A stretch of DNA of 64,000 nt. Origin: Actinobacteria bacterium IMCC26077. GTDB taxonomy: Bacteria; Actinomycetota; Actinomycetes; Nanopelagicales; Nanopelagicaceae. Below the pieces are notes generated by a model that saw only the letters and a list, made by a program, of their open reading frames with translations, did not search any database and was not told the origin of the DNA. Both the position numbers and the translations under genes were made by a program. Below are positions 50,682 through 60,119 of the stretch, in pieces; within the stretch, counting starts at the first letter, position 1; the number at the start of each line of letters is the position of its first letter. The DNA lies in NCBI GenBank assembly GCA_002284915.1, contig CP015606.1, positions 372,001 to 436,000 on the forward strand. The letters run 5' to 3'.

Positions 50682-52424
50682 GTGTTACCTACAACTATCA
50701 AATCGATATTTGAACGTGTGACTGGAAGTTACATATTTACGCTGCACACCTTTCTCATCTTTTCGATTTTTGGTCCGATTGGCGTTGCCATCACGATTCC
50801 ACAGGATGAAATCACTTTGGGCCAACGCGCAGATTGGTTGGTAATCGGCATCGCCTCGGAGCTAGCTCTTGGCCTATTTATGGCGCTCGTTGCATTTACG
50901 GTTTTGCCGAGAATTCAACGTAAGGCACGGCCACTTCTGCCAATTCTTACGCTCACTGCCCTTGGTGGTGCGCTTCGCGGTGTGGTCATCAATGTGATGC
51001 CGCCGCTCTTTGGACTGCAAGATGATGTGAATATTTTCCTGCGCGCGCTCAATTCATCAATCACAGTCACGATTGCGATGGCAGCGATTGGATTTATCGC
51101 TGAAGGGAAAGAGCGGTACATCCAGGAATATCAAGACCTGTATCGTCGATTCTTACTGCTTAAGCGGGAGCGACAGATCTATATCACCACGAAACCTGCC
51201 GAGCGTTTGAGTGAAGTTTCGAGCTATATCGAGAAAGTGACGGCTACTTTGAAAGGTCGGTTGGCTTCACTCGATGAGAGTGAGATCTCTGATGAGGATG
51301 CTGCGTCGGTAGCCGAGGACATCAAGCAGATCATTGAGAAGCGGATCCGGCCACTGAGCCATCGACTCTGGCTCGATCGCTCGAACCATGTGCTCCGCTT
51401 CCGGTTGAGCCGGCTCGTGGTGGATGCGGTTCTCGCTCGCCAAGTTCCCTATTTTGCGATCTCAATTTTCTTTCTCGCCTCGCATTTTATTGGGATTGCG
51501 ATTCCCGCAGGCGTAGGGGTTGCCTTGGGGACGGCGATACCGGCTGCACTTTCGATTTTTCTCCTGCTATTTATTGAGGATGTTCTGCGGGATCGACATA
51601 TTGTCATTGGTAAGTGGCTCCATCCTCTCGTTCTTGCACTGATTGCCGTTGTGCCATCTACCATCACTATGCAGATGTTGGAAAGTTTGAGCGATAGCAG
51701 GCCGAATGCGTATGTCTTTTGGATGCTGACTTCAGTGAATCCGATGATCACGATATTGATTACTATGATTAATCAAATATTTACTGATCGTGCGAAGATT
51801 CTTGAGTTGTTAGATAAATCAGTTACAGATGAATTACTCGAAGAACACCTACATACTCTGGCAAAAATGAATCAAGATTCTGAGATTGCAACCTATCTTC
51901 ATGGTTCGTTACAGGCTGAGCTCACGGCGATTGCGATGCAGCTGCAACAGGCAGCGACATCCGGTGATTCAATTGGTGTGCGCAAGATGGTGAAGATGGC
52001 GCAGATTGTGATTAACCGAGATATCTCTGCAGATTTCACATCGCACGAAAGTTCTCCACTCGATAAGTTGGAAGAGTTCGCGCGCGCGTGGCAGGGGATT
52101 GCTGAGATTAAACTGGCTCTCGCTGATACCGAGTACTACTCGATTGATTTCTTGAGTGATGTCTCGCAACTTGTTGAGGAGGCGGTCTCTTCTGCGGTTC
52201 GCTTCGGGCTCGCGACGCAGGTTGATGTCAACGGCGCACGTGAAGGGAATTACTTCCACCTCACTATTAGCGACAATGGGCGAAATAAAGGTGGTGGCGG
52301 TGCTGGTCTGGGAAGTCGGATCCTGGACGAATTGGCACCTGAGCTGTGGAAACGAAAATTTATGGACCATGGCACGGTCCTTGATATCCACCTGCCCGCC
52401 CACGGCCAAGTCGCTCGGGGCTAG
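50682..52424 (+). CDS. Membrane sensor histidine kinase with degenerate N box
   Basis: This 580-residue protein has about four membrane segments in residues 20-140, a helical cytoplasmic stretch (145-250), a further four in 255-365, a dimerisation helix with the likely phospho-acceptor His407 in YLHGSLQAEL, and a C-terminal ATPase domain. The G1 box (ISDNG) and G2 box (GAGLGSRIL) are present. The N box reads EEAVSSAVRF, with Ser504 where Asn normally coordinates Mg-ATP and Phe508 for the usual His. The start is GTG. It pairs with the preceding regulator. Reduced or altered kinase activity is possible. Confidence 0.85.
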   Translation: MLPTTIKSIFERVTGSYIFTLHTFLIFSIFGPIGVAITIPQDEITLGQRADWLVIGIASELALGLFMALVAFTVLPRIQRKARPLLPILTLTALGGALRGVVINVMPPLFGLQDDVNIFLRALNSSITVTIAMAAIGFIAEGKERYIQEYQDLYRRFLLLKRERQIYITTKPAERLSEVSSYIEKVTATLKGRLASLDESEISDEDAASVAEDIKQIIEKRIRPLSHRLWLDRSNHVLRFRLSRLVVDAVLARQVPYFAISIFFLASHFIGIAIPAGVGVALGTAIPAALSIFLLLFIEDVLRDRHIVIGKWLHPLVLALIAVVPSTITMQMLESLSDSRPNAYVFWMLTSVNPMITILITMINQIFTDRAKILELLDKSVTDELLEEHLHTLAKMNQDSEIATYLHGSLQAELTAIAMQLQQAATSGDSIGVRKMVKMAQIVINRDISADFTSHESSPLDKLEEFARAWQGIAEIKLALADTEYYSIDFLSDVSQLVEEAVSSAVRFGLATQVDVNGAREGNYFHLTISDNGRNKGGGGAGLGSRILDELAPELWKRKFMDHGTVLDIHLPAHGQVARG

Positions 52425-52545
52425 GCAACTCGGGGGCTCTGCCGGTGGGGGTACCCCCACCCGCCATTTCCCAGGGCTGGGGGCGGTCGGCATACTTCTA
52501 CTTGCCCTGTCCAGCTAACAGTTGCCCCGCGCTGCTACCCCTCGA
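52425..52545. other. Gap with perfect GC-rich palindrome
   Basis: The 121-bp gap between the kinase and the acidic repeat protein holds GGTGGGGGTACCCCCACC (52444-52461), a perfect 18-bp palindrome without a T run. It could be a protein-binding site or a weak terminator. No clear promoter was seen, though the sequence TACTTC at 52495 may belong to one. Confidence 0.45.
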
Positions 52546-55500
52546 ATGGAGCGTCGTTCTGCCGTGAAGATAATTCGCCGCAAGAATAAAAACGGCGTGC
52601 AGATTGATGCCAAGGCGCAGGGGGCCGATGGTGCAAGCGTTGAAGTCTCGCATCCACAGTGGGTCAATGCGATAAGTCAGAGTAAAACTGGCTCGACAGG
52701 ATTGATTCTCCAAAACGGAACTAAACTTGAGAATGATTTCAAAGCAAGAAAACGAAAAGTTGAATTTTCGAATGGATTAACGCTTGAGACCGAGCTAGTT
52801 CAGTCTGCACCGAGCCCGATGGGAACGAGACGGACTCTTTGGTACACGCTCGGTATTCCAGGTCTAGCGACATTCTTCGTTGTGCGAGATACCACGGGTG
52901 TCCCATACATCAATATTCCACCGAGCACTTCGAGTGCGAGTGCATCTCAAGGATTTGAACGACTTAGCGTTCATCAGTTCACCTCTCGCTTGGAGCAAGA
53001 GGGTGTGGGTCTGCAGGTCCAAGTGGGAAGAGATCAGTCTTTACAGTTTGTGGCGCGGGATAAGACAGAAGTTACCGTCCGCGATAGTGGAGAAATTGAG
53101 ATTCAGGTAAGAAAAGGTGAGAATGTAACAAGAGTTTTCACTGATAAAGAAAATGTTGTCTCTCAAGTAAATAACACAAACACAATTGCTGAACCGACTC
53201 AGGTCGTGGTAATTCAAGATAATCAAATTCAAAGTGTTGTTTCTCCGGAAAAAATTGTTGTTCCATTACAGGATGGTCGCGAGCTCGTTCAACCTGTCGA
53301 TGGAAATGTTCAGATTGTTTTAGCGGATGGGAATGTGCAGGCTCCACCAGCAGAAAATGTGGTGGTAAACCCCGCAGGTGATCTTGTAATTGTTGCTCCG
53401 GAAGCTGCACCTGTCGTTCCACCTGCGCCTCCAGCACCTCCTGCACCGGAAGCTCCTGCACCTCCTGCTCCTCCTGCACCGGAAGCTCCTGCGCCTCCTG
53501 CTCCTCCTGCGCCTCCTGCTCCTCCTGCGCCTCCGGCGCCAGAAGTTCCACTTATTCAAAATCAACCTGAGCCAAATCTCGTTGTTGAAGGTGGCGAACC
53601 TCCTGCACCTCCAGTGGTTGAACCTCCTGCACCTCCAGTTGTTGAACCTCCAGCACCGCCAGTTGTTGAACCTCCTGCACCTCCAGTTGTTGAACCTCCA
53701 GCACCGCCAGTGGTTGAACCTCCAGCACCGCCAGTGGTTGAACCTCCTGCACCGCCAGTGGTTGAACCTCCTGCACCGCCAGTTGTTGAACCTCCTGCAC
53801 CTCCAGTTGTTGAACCTCCTGCACCTCCAGTTGTTGAACCTCCTGCACCTCCAGTTGTTGAACCTCCTGCACCTCCAGTTGTTGAACCTCCTGCACCTCC
53901 AGTTGTTGAACCTCCAGCACCGCCAGTGGTTGAACCTCCTGCACCGCCAGTTGTCGCTCCACCTGCTGGCGATCCTCAAGTAGATGGCGAAGGCGAAGGC
54001 GAAGGCGAAGAAGAAGAAGGAAACAACCTTGTCGCTCCACCTGCTGGCGATCCTCAAGTAGATGGCGAAGGCGAGGGCGAAGGCGAGGGCGAAGGCGAAG
54101 AAGAAGGAAACAACCTTGTCGCTCCACCTGCTGGCGATCCTCAAGTAGATGGCGAAGGCGAGGGCGAAGGCGAAGGCGAGGGTGAAGACGAAGAAAAAGG
54201 AAACAACCTTGTCGCTCCACCTGCTGGCGATCCTGATCCAAATGCGTATGGTCCTGATGGTTATAACGCTTTTGGATTTAACGAAGCAGGAATTCATCGA
54301 GATACACAAACGCCATTTAATCCTGAAGGATTCTCAAGTGACGGTTCAAGGTATTTCGAGGGCTTCGATGTTAATGGCTTTAGTGAAGCTGGAATCCACC
54401 GACAAACAAACACTCTTTTCGGTCCAGATGGCCTCACTCGCGAGGGACTTGCCTTTGTTGACGGGCGCGATTGGGAAGGCTTCGATGAAGCGGGCTTCAA
54501 CGAAGAGGGAATACATCGAGCAACTGCCACACATTGGAATCCAGAAGGCTTCACAAGAGAGGGAATTCTCTACTTTGAGGGCTTCGATAAAGACGGATTT
54601 GATGTAAATGGTTTCAACCAAGCTGGCATACACCGAATTACCGCCTCACCATGGAATCCAGAGGGATTAACTCGAGATGGAACTCGATTTTTTGAAGGAT
54701 TAGATGTAAATGGGTTCAACCAAGCTGGCATCCATAAAGACACTGGCACTCAGTACGACTTGAATGGATTAGATCAATTTGGTAACCCTGAGTTAGTTAT
54801 TGAGGAAGAGGACGAAGAAGAGGACGAAGAAGAGGAAGAAGAAGAGGAAGAAGAAGAGAAAGAGGGCGAAGAAGAGGGCGAAGAAGAGGGCGAAGAAGAG
54901 GGCGAAGAAGAGGAAGAGGGCGAAGAAGAGGAAGAGGGCGAAGAAGAGGAAGAGGGCGAAGAAGAGGAAGAGGGCGAAGAAGAGGAAGAGGGCGAAGAAG
55001 AGGAAGAGGGCGAAGAAGAGGGCGAAGAAGAGGAAGAGGGCGAAGAAGAGGGCGAAGAAGAGGAAGAGGAAGAGGAAAATGCTGGCGGTGTTGCGCTGCG
55101 CAACTTACCTAATCCAGGGAATCTTCCCGTCGAAGATAACGACATCGTTGCTTATCTACATAACATTTTTGGAGAGCTCTCACCCGCTCAAGAAGAATTG
55201 ATGCTTCAAGCCTGGAAGGCAAACATTGCACCTATTCAAGTGGTTGATCCAAATCAACTTCGAGACGAGAATGGAAACTACCGCTTCCAACCTAATGACA
55301 CCTTCCTTGATCCTGCACTTAGATACGGAAAATATTTACGAGACACTGTCCATATCTCTGAAGAATTAGGAAAAGCCTTCATTGCTGGAGGAGGCACTCA
55401 GGATAGATTTGATGAAGTGATGGGCGCAGGTCTTGCAGCCGCACGTGATGCAATTGCAGAAAGTGATGAGATAGCCGTAAATGGGCTCTTCACTCTTAAT

Positions 55501-56271
55501 TATGAGCAAGCCACAGAGCTAAACGAAGACATAATAAAAGTTTTTGATGTTCAACTTCGCGAAGCGCAAAATAACTTGACAGCTTTAGTAGCTGGTGAAG
55601 TTAATGACGAAAATATTGAACTTCTCATGCAGCGGGTAACGCAATTTCATGGAATTGGTGTGAACTATCTTGATGCGGTTTTTGAAAAATACTTTGATTT
55701 TGGTGGCACCAATGATGGTTTAACAGATGAAGGCAAAGCCCTAATTGGGAATATAGATCGATTTTTCGCAGGAATAGTTGGTGACTTACTCGGCGATAAA
55801 ATAGATTTATTACCACCAGGATTCTTGGATGCCCTCGCCAATCCTGATGATGACGAAAACGAAGAAGACGAAGAAGAGGAAGAAGAGGAAGACGAAGAAG
55901 ACGAAGAAGAGGAAGAAGAGGAAGACGAAGAAGACGAAGAAGACGAAGATGAGGAAAACGAAGACGAAGTTGTTGTGGTCGAACCTGAGGAAGAGGGACC
56001 ACAATTTGACGAAGAGGGCTTCGACGAAACCGGTTACGACATAGATGGCTACGATAGAGATGGCTACGGACGCGACGGCTTTAATCGCGAAGGCTTCGAT
56101 ATCAATGGAGTAAAGCGCCTTGAGTTTGGAGATGGGGCCGAAGAAGAGGGCGACGACGAAGAAGAGGGCGACGACGAAGAAGAGGAAGACGACGAAGAAG
56201 AGAACGAGAACGAAGAAGAGAACGAAGACCATGAAGAAGGCAACGAAATCGAAGCACCGGAGCCAAACTAA
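52546..56271 (+). CDS. Giant acidic, repeat-rich protein without signal peptide
   Basis: I do not recognise this 1241-residue protein. The N-terminal ~280 residues look folded and beta-rich (SRLEQEGVGLQVQVGRDQS) with only one short hydrophobic stretch (LGIPGLATFFVV). Then follow PAP-type repeats, fifteen exact copies of an EPPAPPVV unit, four APPAGDPQVDGEGEGE-type units and five long repeats around GFNEAGIHR and NPEG. A Glu/Gly stretch of ~95 residues leads to a ~235-residue helical domain (DIVAYLHNIFGELSPAQEEL), more Glu/Asp runs, a block of DGYDRDGYGRDGF repeats and a last acidic tail. No signal peptide or wall anchor is visible. ATG 52546 is preferred over TTG 52522. The next gene starts one base after its stop. 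Confidence 0.78.
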   Translation: MERRSAVKIIRRKNKNGVQIDAKAQGADGASVEVSHPQWVNAISQSKTGSTGLILQNGTKLENDFKARKRKVEFSNGLTLETELVQSAPSPMGTRRTLWYTLGIPGLATFFVVRDTTGVPYINIPPSTSSASASQGFERLSVHQFTSRLEQEGVGLQVQVGRDQSLQFVARDKTEVTVRDSGEIEIQVRKGENVTRVFTDKENVVSQVNNTNTIAEPTQVVVIQDNQIQSVVSPEKIVVPLQDGRELVQPVDGNVQIVLADGNVQAPPAENVVVNPAGDLVIVAPEAAPVVPPAPPAPPAPEAPAPPAPPAPEAPAPPAPPAPPAPPAPPAPEVPLIQNQPEPNLVVEGGEPPAPPVVEPPAPPVVEPPAPPVVEPPAPPVVEPPAPPVVEPPAPPVVEPPAPPVVEPPAPPVVEPPAPPVVEPPAPPVVEPPAPPVVEPPAPPVVEPPAPPVVEPPAPPVVEPPAPPVVAPPAGDPQVDGEGEGEGEEEEGNNLVAPPAGDPQVDGEGEGEGEGEGEEEGNNLVAPPAGDPQVDGEGEGEGEGEGEDEEKGNNLVAPPAGDPDPNAYGPDGYNAFGFNEAGIHRDTQTPFNPEGFSSDGSRYFEGFDVNGFSEAGIHRQTNTLFGPDGLTREGLAFVDGRDWEGFDEAGFNEEGIHRATATHWNPEGFTREGILYFEGFDKDGFDVNGFNQAGIHRITASPWNPEGLTRDGTRFFEGLDVNGFNQAGIHKDTGTQYDLNGLDQFGNPELVIEEEDEEEDEEEEEEEEEEEKEGEEEGEEEGEEEGEEEEEGEEEEEGEEEEEGEEEEEGEEEEEGEEEEEGEEEGEEEEEGEEEGEEEEEEEENAGGVALRNLPNPGNLPVEDNDIVAYLHNIFGELSPAQEELMLQAWKANIAPIQVVDPNQLRDENGNYRFQPNDTFLDPALRYGKYLRDTVHISEELGKAFIAGGGTQDRFDEVMGAGLAAARDAIAESDEIAVNGLFTLNYEQATELNEDIIKVFDVQLREAQNNLTALVAGEVNDENIELLMQRVTQFHGIGVNYLDAVFEKYFDFGGTNDGLTDEGKALIGNIDRFFAGIVGDLLGDKIDLLPPGFLDALANPDDDENEEDEEEEEEEDEEDEEEEEEEDEEDEEDEDEENEDEVVVVEPEEEGPQFDEEGFDETGYDIDGYDRDGYGRDGFNREGFDINGVKRLEFGDGAEEEGDDEEEGDDEEEEDDEEENENEEENEDHEEGNEIEAPEPN
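53596..53955 (+). repeat. Coding tandem repeat, 15 x 24 bp
   Basis: Fifteen in-frame copies of a 24-bp unit coding for EPPAPPVV. Units differ only at third positions (CCT/CCA/CCG, GTT/GTG), and several neighbouring units are identical. Copy number is likely to vary between strains; length changes in multiples of 24 keep the frame. Confidence 0.95.
53953..54237 (+). repeat. Four VAPPAGDPQVDGEGEG-type coding repeats
   Basis: Starts of the units lie at about 53953, 54109 and neighbouring positions (GTCGCTCCACCTGCTGGCGA occurs four times), each followed by a GGCGAAGGCGAG run of variable length and GGAAACAACCTT. The repeats are in frame and form the second low-complexity block of the giant acidic protein. 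Confidence 0.85.
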
Positions 56272-56272
56272 C

Positions 56273-59200
56273 ATGAGACATAAAGTGCGATCTATCACCA
56301 CTTCGCTAGTTATTTATGCAATTTTTAGCACCTGTCTTGCACTTGTACCTGTGATTCTTTCAACCCAAAGCGCTTCAGCTGACTTACTCGATACGTTGAG
56401 ATTTTCCCGGAACAAAGTGGCATCAATTTACGACTCTCAGGGTAGAGATCCACTCGACTGCCTCAAGAGCTCAGGAACATGTGGTGGAACGAAGACTGCG
56501 ACTAATGAGTTAACTCTCCCTGCTGGTGGATATTTTGCGGTTTACCGATATCCAAACCCTACATATCGTGTGGGCTTATCCGTCTGTGATGGTGCAAGCT
56601 CCTGCACTAACTACGCCGATGGCAACATCTATGCCTATAAACCAGGTGAGTATTTCCTGCTAAAGATTCGGCGAAATTTTCCAGAGAAAAGTTGGTTGCT
56701 CGTATTCTCCTTGGGTAGCGCAAATCCATATTTGTTATCAAACGGTTCGTCTATATCGTGGACTTTTAATTCCGCAAACGTTGGCGAAGGAGCGTACTTT
56801 TCAATTCCAGGTTCATTACAGGTGAGTATCGCTGGAACCCTACGCGCAGGATCAACACTTACCGGGTCAGAAACATTCACTGGAGTTGACGTAGAAGTCA
56901 CTCGTCAATGGAAACTATCGGATTACTACCGTCCGCTCTATAATGTTGGCGGGGCTGATATTACGGGTGCAACGGGAAGTACTTACACGCTAACGAATGC
57001 AGATGTTGGAAAGTACATTCGATATAACGTCAAATTACGAAATATGCAGGGTTCTGAATCACTCTATGGAGTTGGATCAGATTACGCCCTCGTTTTGCCA
57101 GCTCTTGGAGCCGCTCTCACCCCAACTTTTGGCACTTACACGCCAACAGCTGATGGTTTTACTGTGGCTATCACCAATTACAGCACTTCTTACACATGGG
57201 CAGGCACCGCAACTAATGGTGGGTCAGTGTCATTTAGTGGCAGTAATGGAAATGGATTAGCGACTATCACAGGGGTTGCGCCGAATACAGCTTCAGTCGC
57301 AACAATCACAACCACACGCACCGACTACAACAGTGGAAGTGCTCAAACTTCCTCAACAACCTCATTGTTAGCAGGTTTGACACCTACTTTTGGAACATAC
57401 ACAAGGACAGCGACAGGATTCACGGTTGGTATTTCAAATTATGACACTGCTTATACATGGCAAGGCACGGCAACAAGTAGTGGATCAGTAGCGTTCAGCG
57501 GTACTACGAATAATGGAGTAGCAACTATCACCGGAGTGGCTCCAAATACGGCCTCGGTTGCGACGATTACAACCGCACGTGCGGGTTATGCCAATGCGAG
57601 TGCCAATAGCAATTCGACAACTTCGCTAGGTGCAGCGCTCAATCCCACGTTCACCAGCTACACACAGACGTCATCGGGCTATACCGCCCAAATAAGTAAT
57701 TACAGTAATCAATACAACTGGAGCGGCACTGCCACTAATGGCGCATCAGTTTCCATATCCAACACAGGCCTGGTGACTGTCTCTGGTTTATCTGCGGGAC
57801 AGGCTTCCGTCGCCACGATTTCTACCTCTCGTTCCGGTTACGTGAATGGCAGCGCAACAACTGTTTCAACTTCTGCATTATCGCTTGCGCTAACACCCGT
57901 ATTTGGTGCGTATACACCAACTGCAGATGGCTTCACTGTAGCAATTAGTAACTATGATCCGGCTTTCACATGGAGTGGAACTGCCACTCGTGGGGGCACA
58001 GTTACATTTAGCGGCTCACTCAATAATGGTTTAGCCACAATTTCCGAAGTCTCAGCCAATACTGCCTCTGCAGCAACTATCACCACAACACGAACGGGAT
58101 ACAACTCTGGCACGGCAACAACCACCTCGACCTCTTCGCTCAACAGCGCCCTAAATCCAGCATTTGGCACCTACACGCGAACAGAAAATGGTTTCACAGT
58201 AGCCATAACGAACTACAGCTCGAGCTACACATGGGCTGGTTCAGCGACTAACGGAGGAACCGTCTCTATTTCTGGCAGTGGTATTGCGACAATCACAGGA
58301 TTAGCTCCGGGCGCTACCTCTGTTGCGACTATCACCACTACGCGAAGCGGATACAGCAATGGAACTAGCAATACTGCATCGACTGCAGCCTTGAACGTCG
58401 CGCTTACGCCTACTTTTGGTACATATACGCAAACTTCCTCAGGCTTTACCGTACAAATCACTAACTACAATTCTTCATATACTTGGGGGAAGTCAGCAAC
58501 AAATGGCGCTTCAGTGTCAATCTCTGGTAGTGGTTTAGTCACTGTAAGTGGTTTATCCGGGGGAGAGAGTTCAGTTGCAACCATTACAACAACTCGAACT
58601 GGTTACGTCAGCGGTACCGCAGAAACTCAATCCACTGCTGCGCTTCAACCAGCTCTCACTCCAATTTTTGGTGAATACACTCCAACCGCCGATGGGTTCA
58701 AAGTAGTTATAACTAATTACGACAGTGCATACACCTGGAGTGGTACGGCAACAAAAAATGGCTCTGTTGCTTTCAGCGGAGTTGATGGCAACGGTCTAGC
58801 TACAATCGAGGGAGTCGCGGCTAATACTGCCTCTGTTGCAACTATCACTACCTCGCGTAGCGGTTACAGTAATGGAAGCGCAGCGACAACTTCAACGACA
58901 TCCTTACGAACCGGCATGGTCTCCACGACAGGTGCAGCAACGCCTATCTTTGGCGGCTTTACATTCACTATTACTAATTACAACGCGGCATACAACTATG
59001 AGTTAACTGCCACTGCTGGAACCGCTACTGCTGGCACTGCGAATGGATCGAATTTGCCAGTAACTGTTTCTGGGCTTACCAATGGTCAGGATGCAACAGT
59101 TGCCATCAACACCATCCGGAACGGATATGCACCCGCTAAGAGTACGAAAACTGGTAGAGCAAAAACATCTGACCTCACCCCAACGACTGGCAACCCTGGC

Positions 59201-60061
59201 ACTTGGACCGCCTCTGCGATATCAGATGATGGACAATATGTGTTATTCGCTGGAAACAATTCGAAGTTGTTCGTCTCTCCAGATAATGGCGAGAATTGGG
59301 CGGCGGTCTCATCTGTCAAGGCTTGGACATCAGTAGCAATCTCAGGGAATGGTTCGAAAATGATTGCGGCGGGAAGCAAGACGAAGATTTATTACTCAAC
59401 TAACTTTGGATCAACCTGGTCATCAAAAGGTGCAACGAGAAATTGGCGCGCATTGGCTATCAATGGCGATGGCAGCAAGTTATTTGCTGCTGCACAAAAT
59501 GGATTCATTTATCGATCGACAAATGGTGGGAGTTCATGGACTGAACTTGGTCTATCAAAGAATTGGCGAGCTATCGCATCATCACAAAACGGCAACATTC
59601 TCGTTGCGGCCGCTTTCGGTGGGAACCTCTATACCTCGGTAGACGGTGGAAACACTTGGACTGCACGCGAATTAGAACGTAATTGGAGCGCAGTATCAAT
59701 TTCTGACGATGGCAGTGCCATGGTGGCATCAGTAGGAAATGGTTCTATCTATGTATCGAATGACACTGGAGCAACTTGGAATCAGATTAATGGTGTTCAG
59801 AGAAAGAATTGGAACTCACTTTCATGTGATTCAACTTGTCGCAACGTTGCAATGACAAATGTTAGCGGCGATTTCTTTATCGCCACCTTAGCGGGCCCAG
59901 TAATGGCAGGAATAACAAATCCAAATAGGCCATCGAAGTGGAGTACGGTCACCTTGAATAGCTCTGGCACACAAGTTATAGCTGGCAGCTCTTCGGGGAT
60001 GATTTACCGTGGCACTGAGACTTTTGTGACATGGAGCCAACGAACGAGGATCCAAGAGTAG
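56273..60061 (+). CDS. Exported beta-repeat protein with C-terminal BNR-type propeller
   Basis: ATG 56273 begins a signal peptide (SLVIYAIFSTCLALVPVILS, cleavage near SASA-DLL) and gives 1262 residues; the open frame upstream overlaps the previous gene. After ~280 residues, including one Ig-like unit of the same type as in the protein at 24178, come seven full repeats of ~85 residues. Each starts like LTPTFGTYTPTADGFTVAIT and contains YTWSGTAT and a TASVATITTTR strand; one degenerate eighth unit follows. The last ~300 residues hold BNR-type propeller blades (SPDNGENW, STNFGSTW, STNGGSSW, SVDGGNTW, SNDTGATW). It is probably a long stalk with a binding head at the cell surface. Confidence 0.85.
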   Translation: MRHKVRSITTSLVIYAIFSTCLALVPVILSTQSASADLLDTLRFSRNKVASIYDSQGRDPLDCLKSSGTCGGTKTATNELTLPAGGYFAVYRYPNPTYRVGLSVCDGASSCTNYADGNIYAYKPGEYFLLKIRRNFPEKSWLLVFSLGSANPYLLSNGSSISWTFNSANVGEGAYFSIPGSLQVSIAGTLRAGSTLTGSETFTGVDVEVTRQWKLSDYYRPLYNVGGADITGATGSTYTLTNADVGKYIRYNVKLRNMQGSESLYGVGSDYALVLPALGAALTPTFGTYTPTADGFTVAITNYSTSYTWAGTATNGGSVSFSGSNGNGLATITGVAPNTASVATITTTRTDYNSGSAQTSSTTSLLAGLTPTFGTYTRTATGFTVGISNYDTAYTWQGTATSSGSVAFSGTTNNGVATITGVAPNTASVATITTARAGYANASANSNSTTSLGAALNPTFTSYTQTSSGYTAQISNYSNQYNWSGTATNGASVSISNTGLVTVSGLSAGQASVATISTSRSGYVNGSATTVSTSALSLALTPVFGAYTPTADGFTVAISNYDPAFTWSGTATRGGTVTFSGSLNNGLATISEVSANTASAATITTTRTGYNSGTATTTSTSSLNSALNPAFGTYTRTENGFTVAITNYSSSYTWAGSATNGGTVSISGSGIATITGLAPGATSVATITTTRSGYSNGTSNTASTAALNVALTPTFGTYTQTSSGFTVQITNYNSSYTWGKSATNGASVSISGSGLVTVSGLSGGESSVATITTTRTGYVSGTAETQSTAALQPALTPIFGEYTPTADGFKVVITNYDSAYTWSGTATKNGSVAFSGVDGNGLATIEGVAANTASVATITTSRSGYSNGSAATTSTTSLRTGMVSTTGAATPIFGGFTFTITNYNAAYNYELTATAGTATAGTANGSNLPVTVSGLTNGQDATVAINTIRNGYAPAKSTKTGRAKTSDLTPTTGNPGTWTASAISDDGQYVLFAGNNSKLFVSPDNGENWAAVSSVKAWTSVAISGNGSKMIAAGSKTKIYYSTNFGSTWSSKGATRNWRALAINGDGSKLFAAAQNGFIYRSTNGGSSWTELGLSKNWRAIASSQNGNILVAAAFGGNLYTSVDGGNTWTARELERNWSAVSISDDGSAMVASVGNGSIYVSNDTGATWNQINGVQRKNWNSLSCDSTCRNVAMTNVSGDFFIATLAGPVMAGITNPNRPSKWSTVTLNSSGTQVIAGSSSGMIYRGTETFVTWSQRTRIQE

Positions 60062-60119
60062 ATTTCCTATGGGGAAAGCCGAATGCCCGCTTAATCCCAG
60101 CCCTATTCTGGAGTAGCCT

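Noticed and set aside
53596-53955. Possible CRISPR-like array
   Set aside because: Units are directly adjacent coding repeats without spacers and no cas genes are present.
53320-54309. Long minus-strand open frame opposite the Pro-rich repeats
   Set aside because: It arises from the 24-bp codon repeat read backwards (periodic Arg/Trp/Asn pattern) and has no start signal or homology.
54800-55201. Lys/Arg-rich frame overlapping the Glu-rich stretch
   Set aside because: Frame-shifted reading of GAAGAG repeats; the acidic frame is continuous over 3.7 kb.
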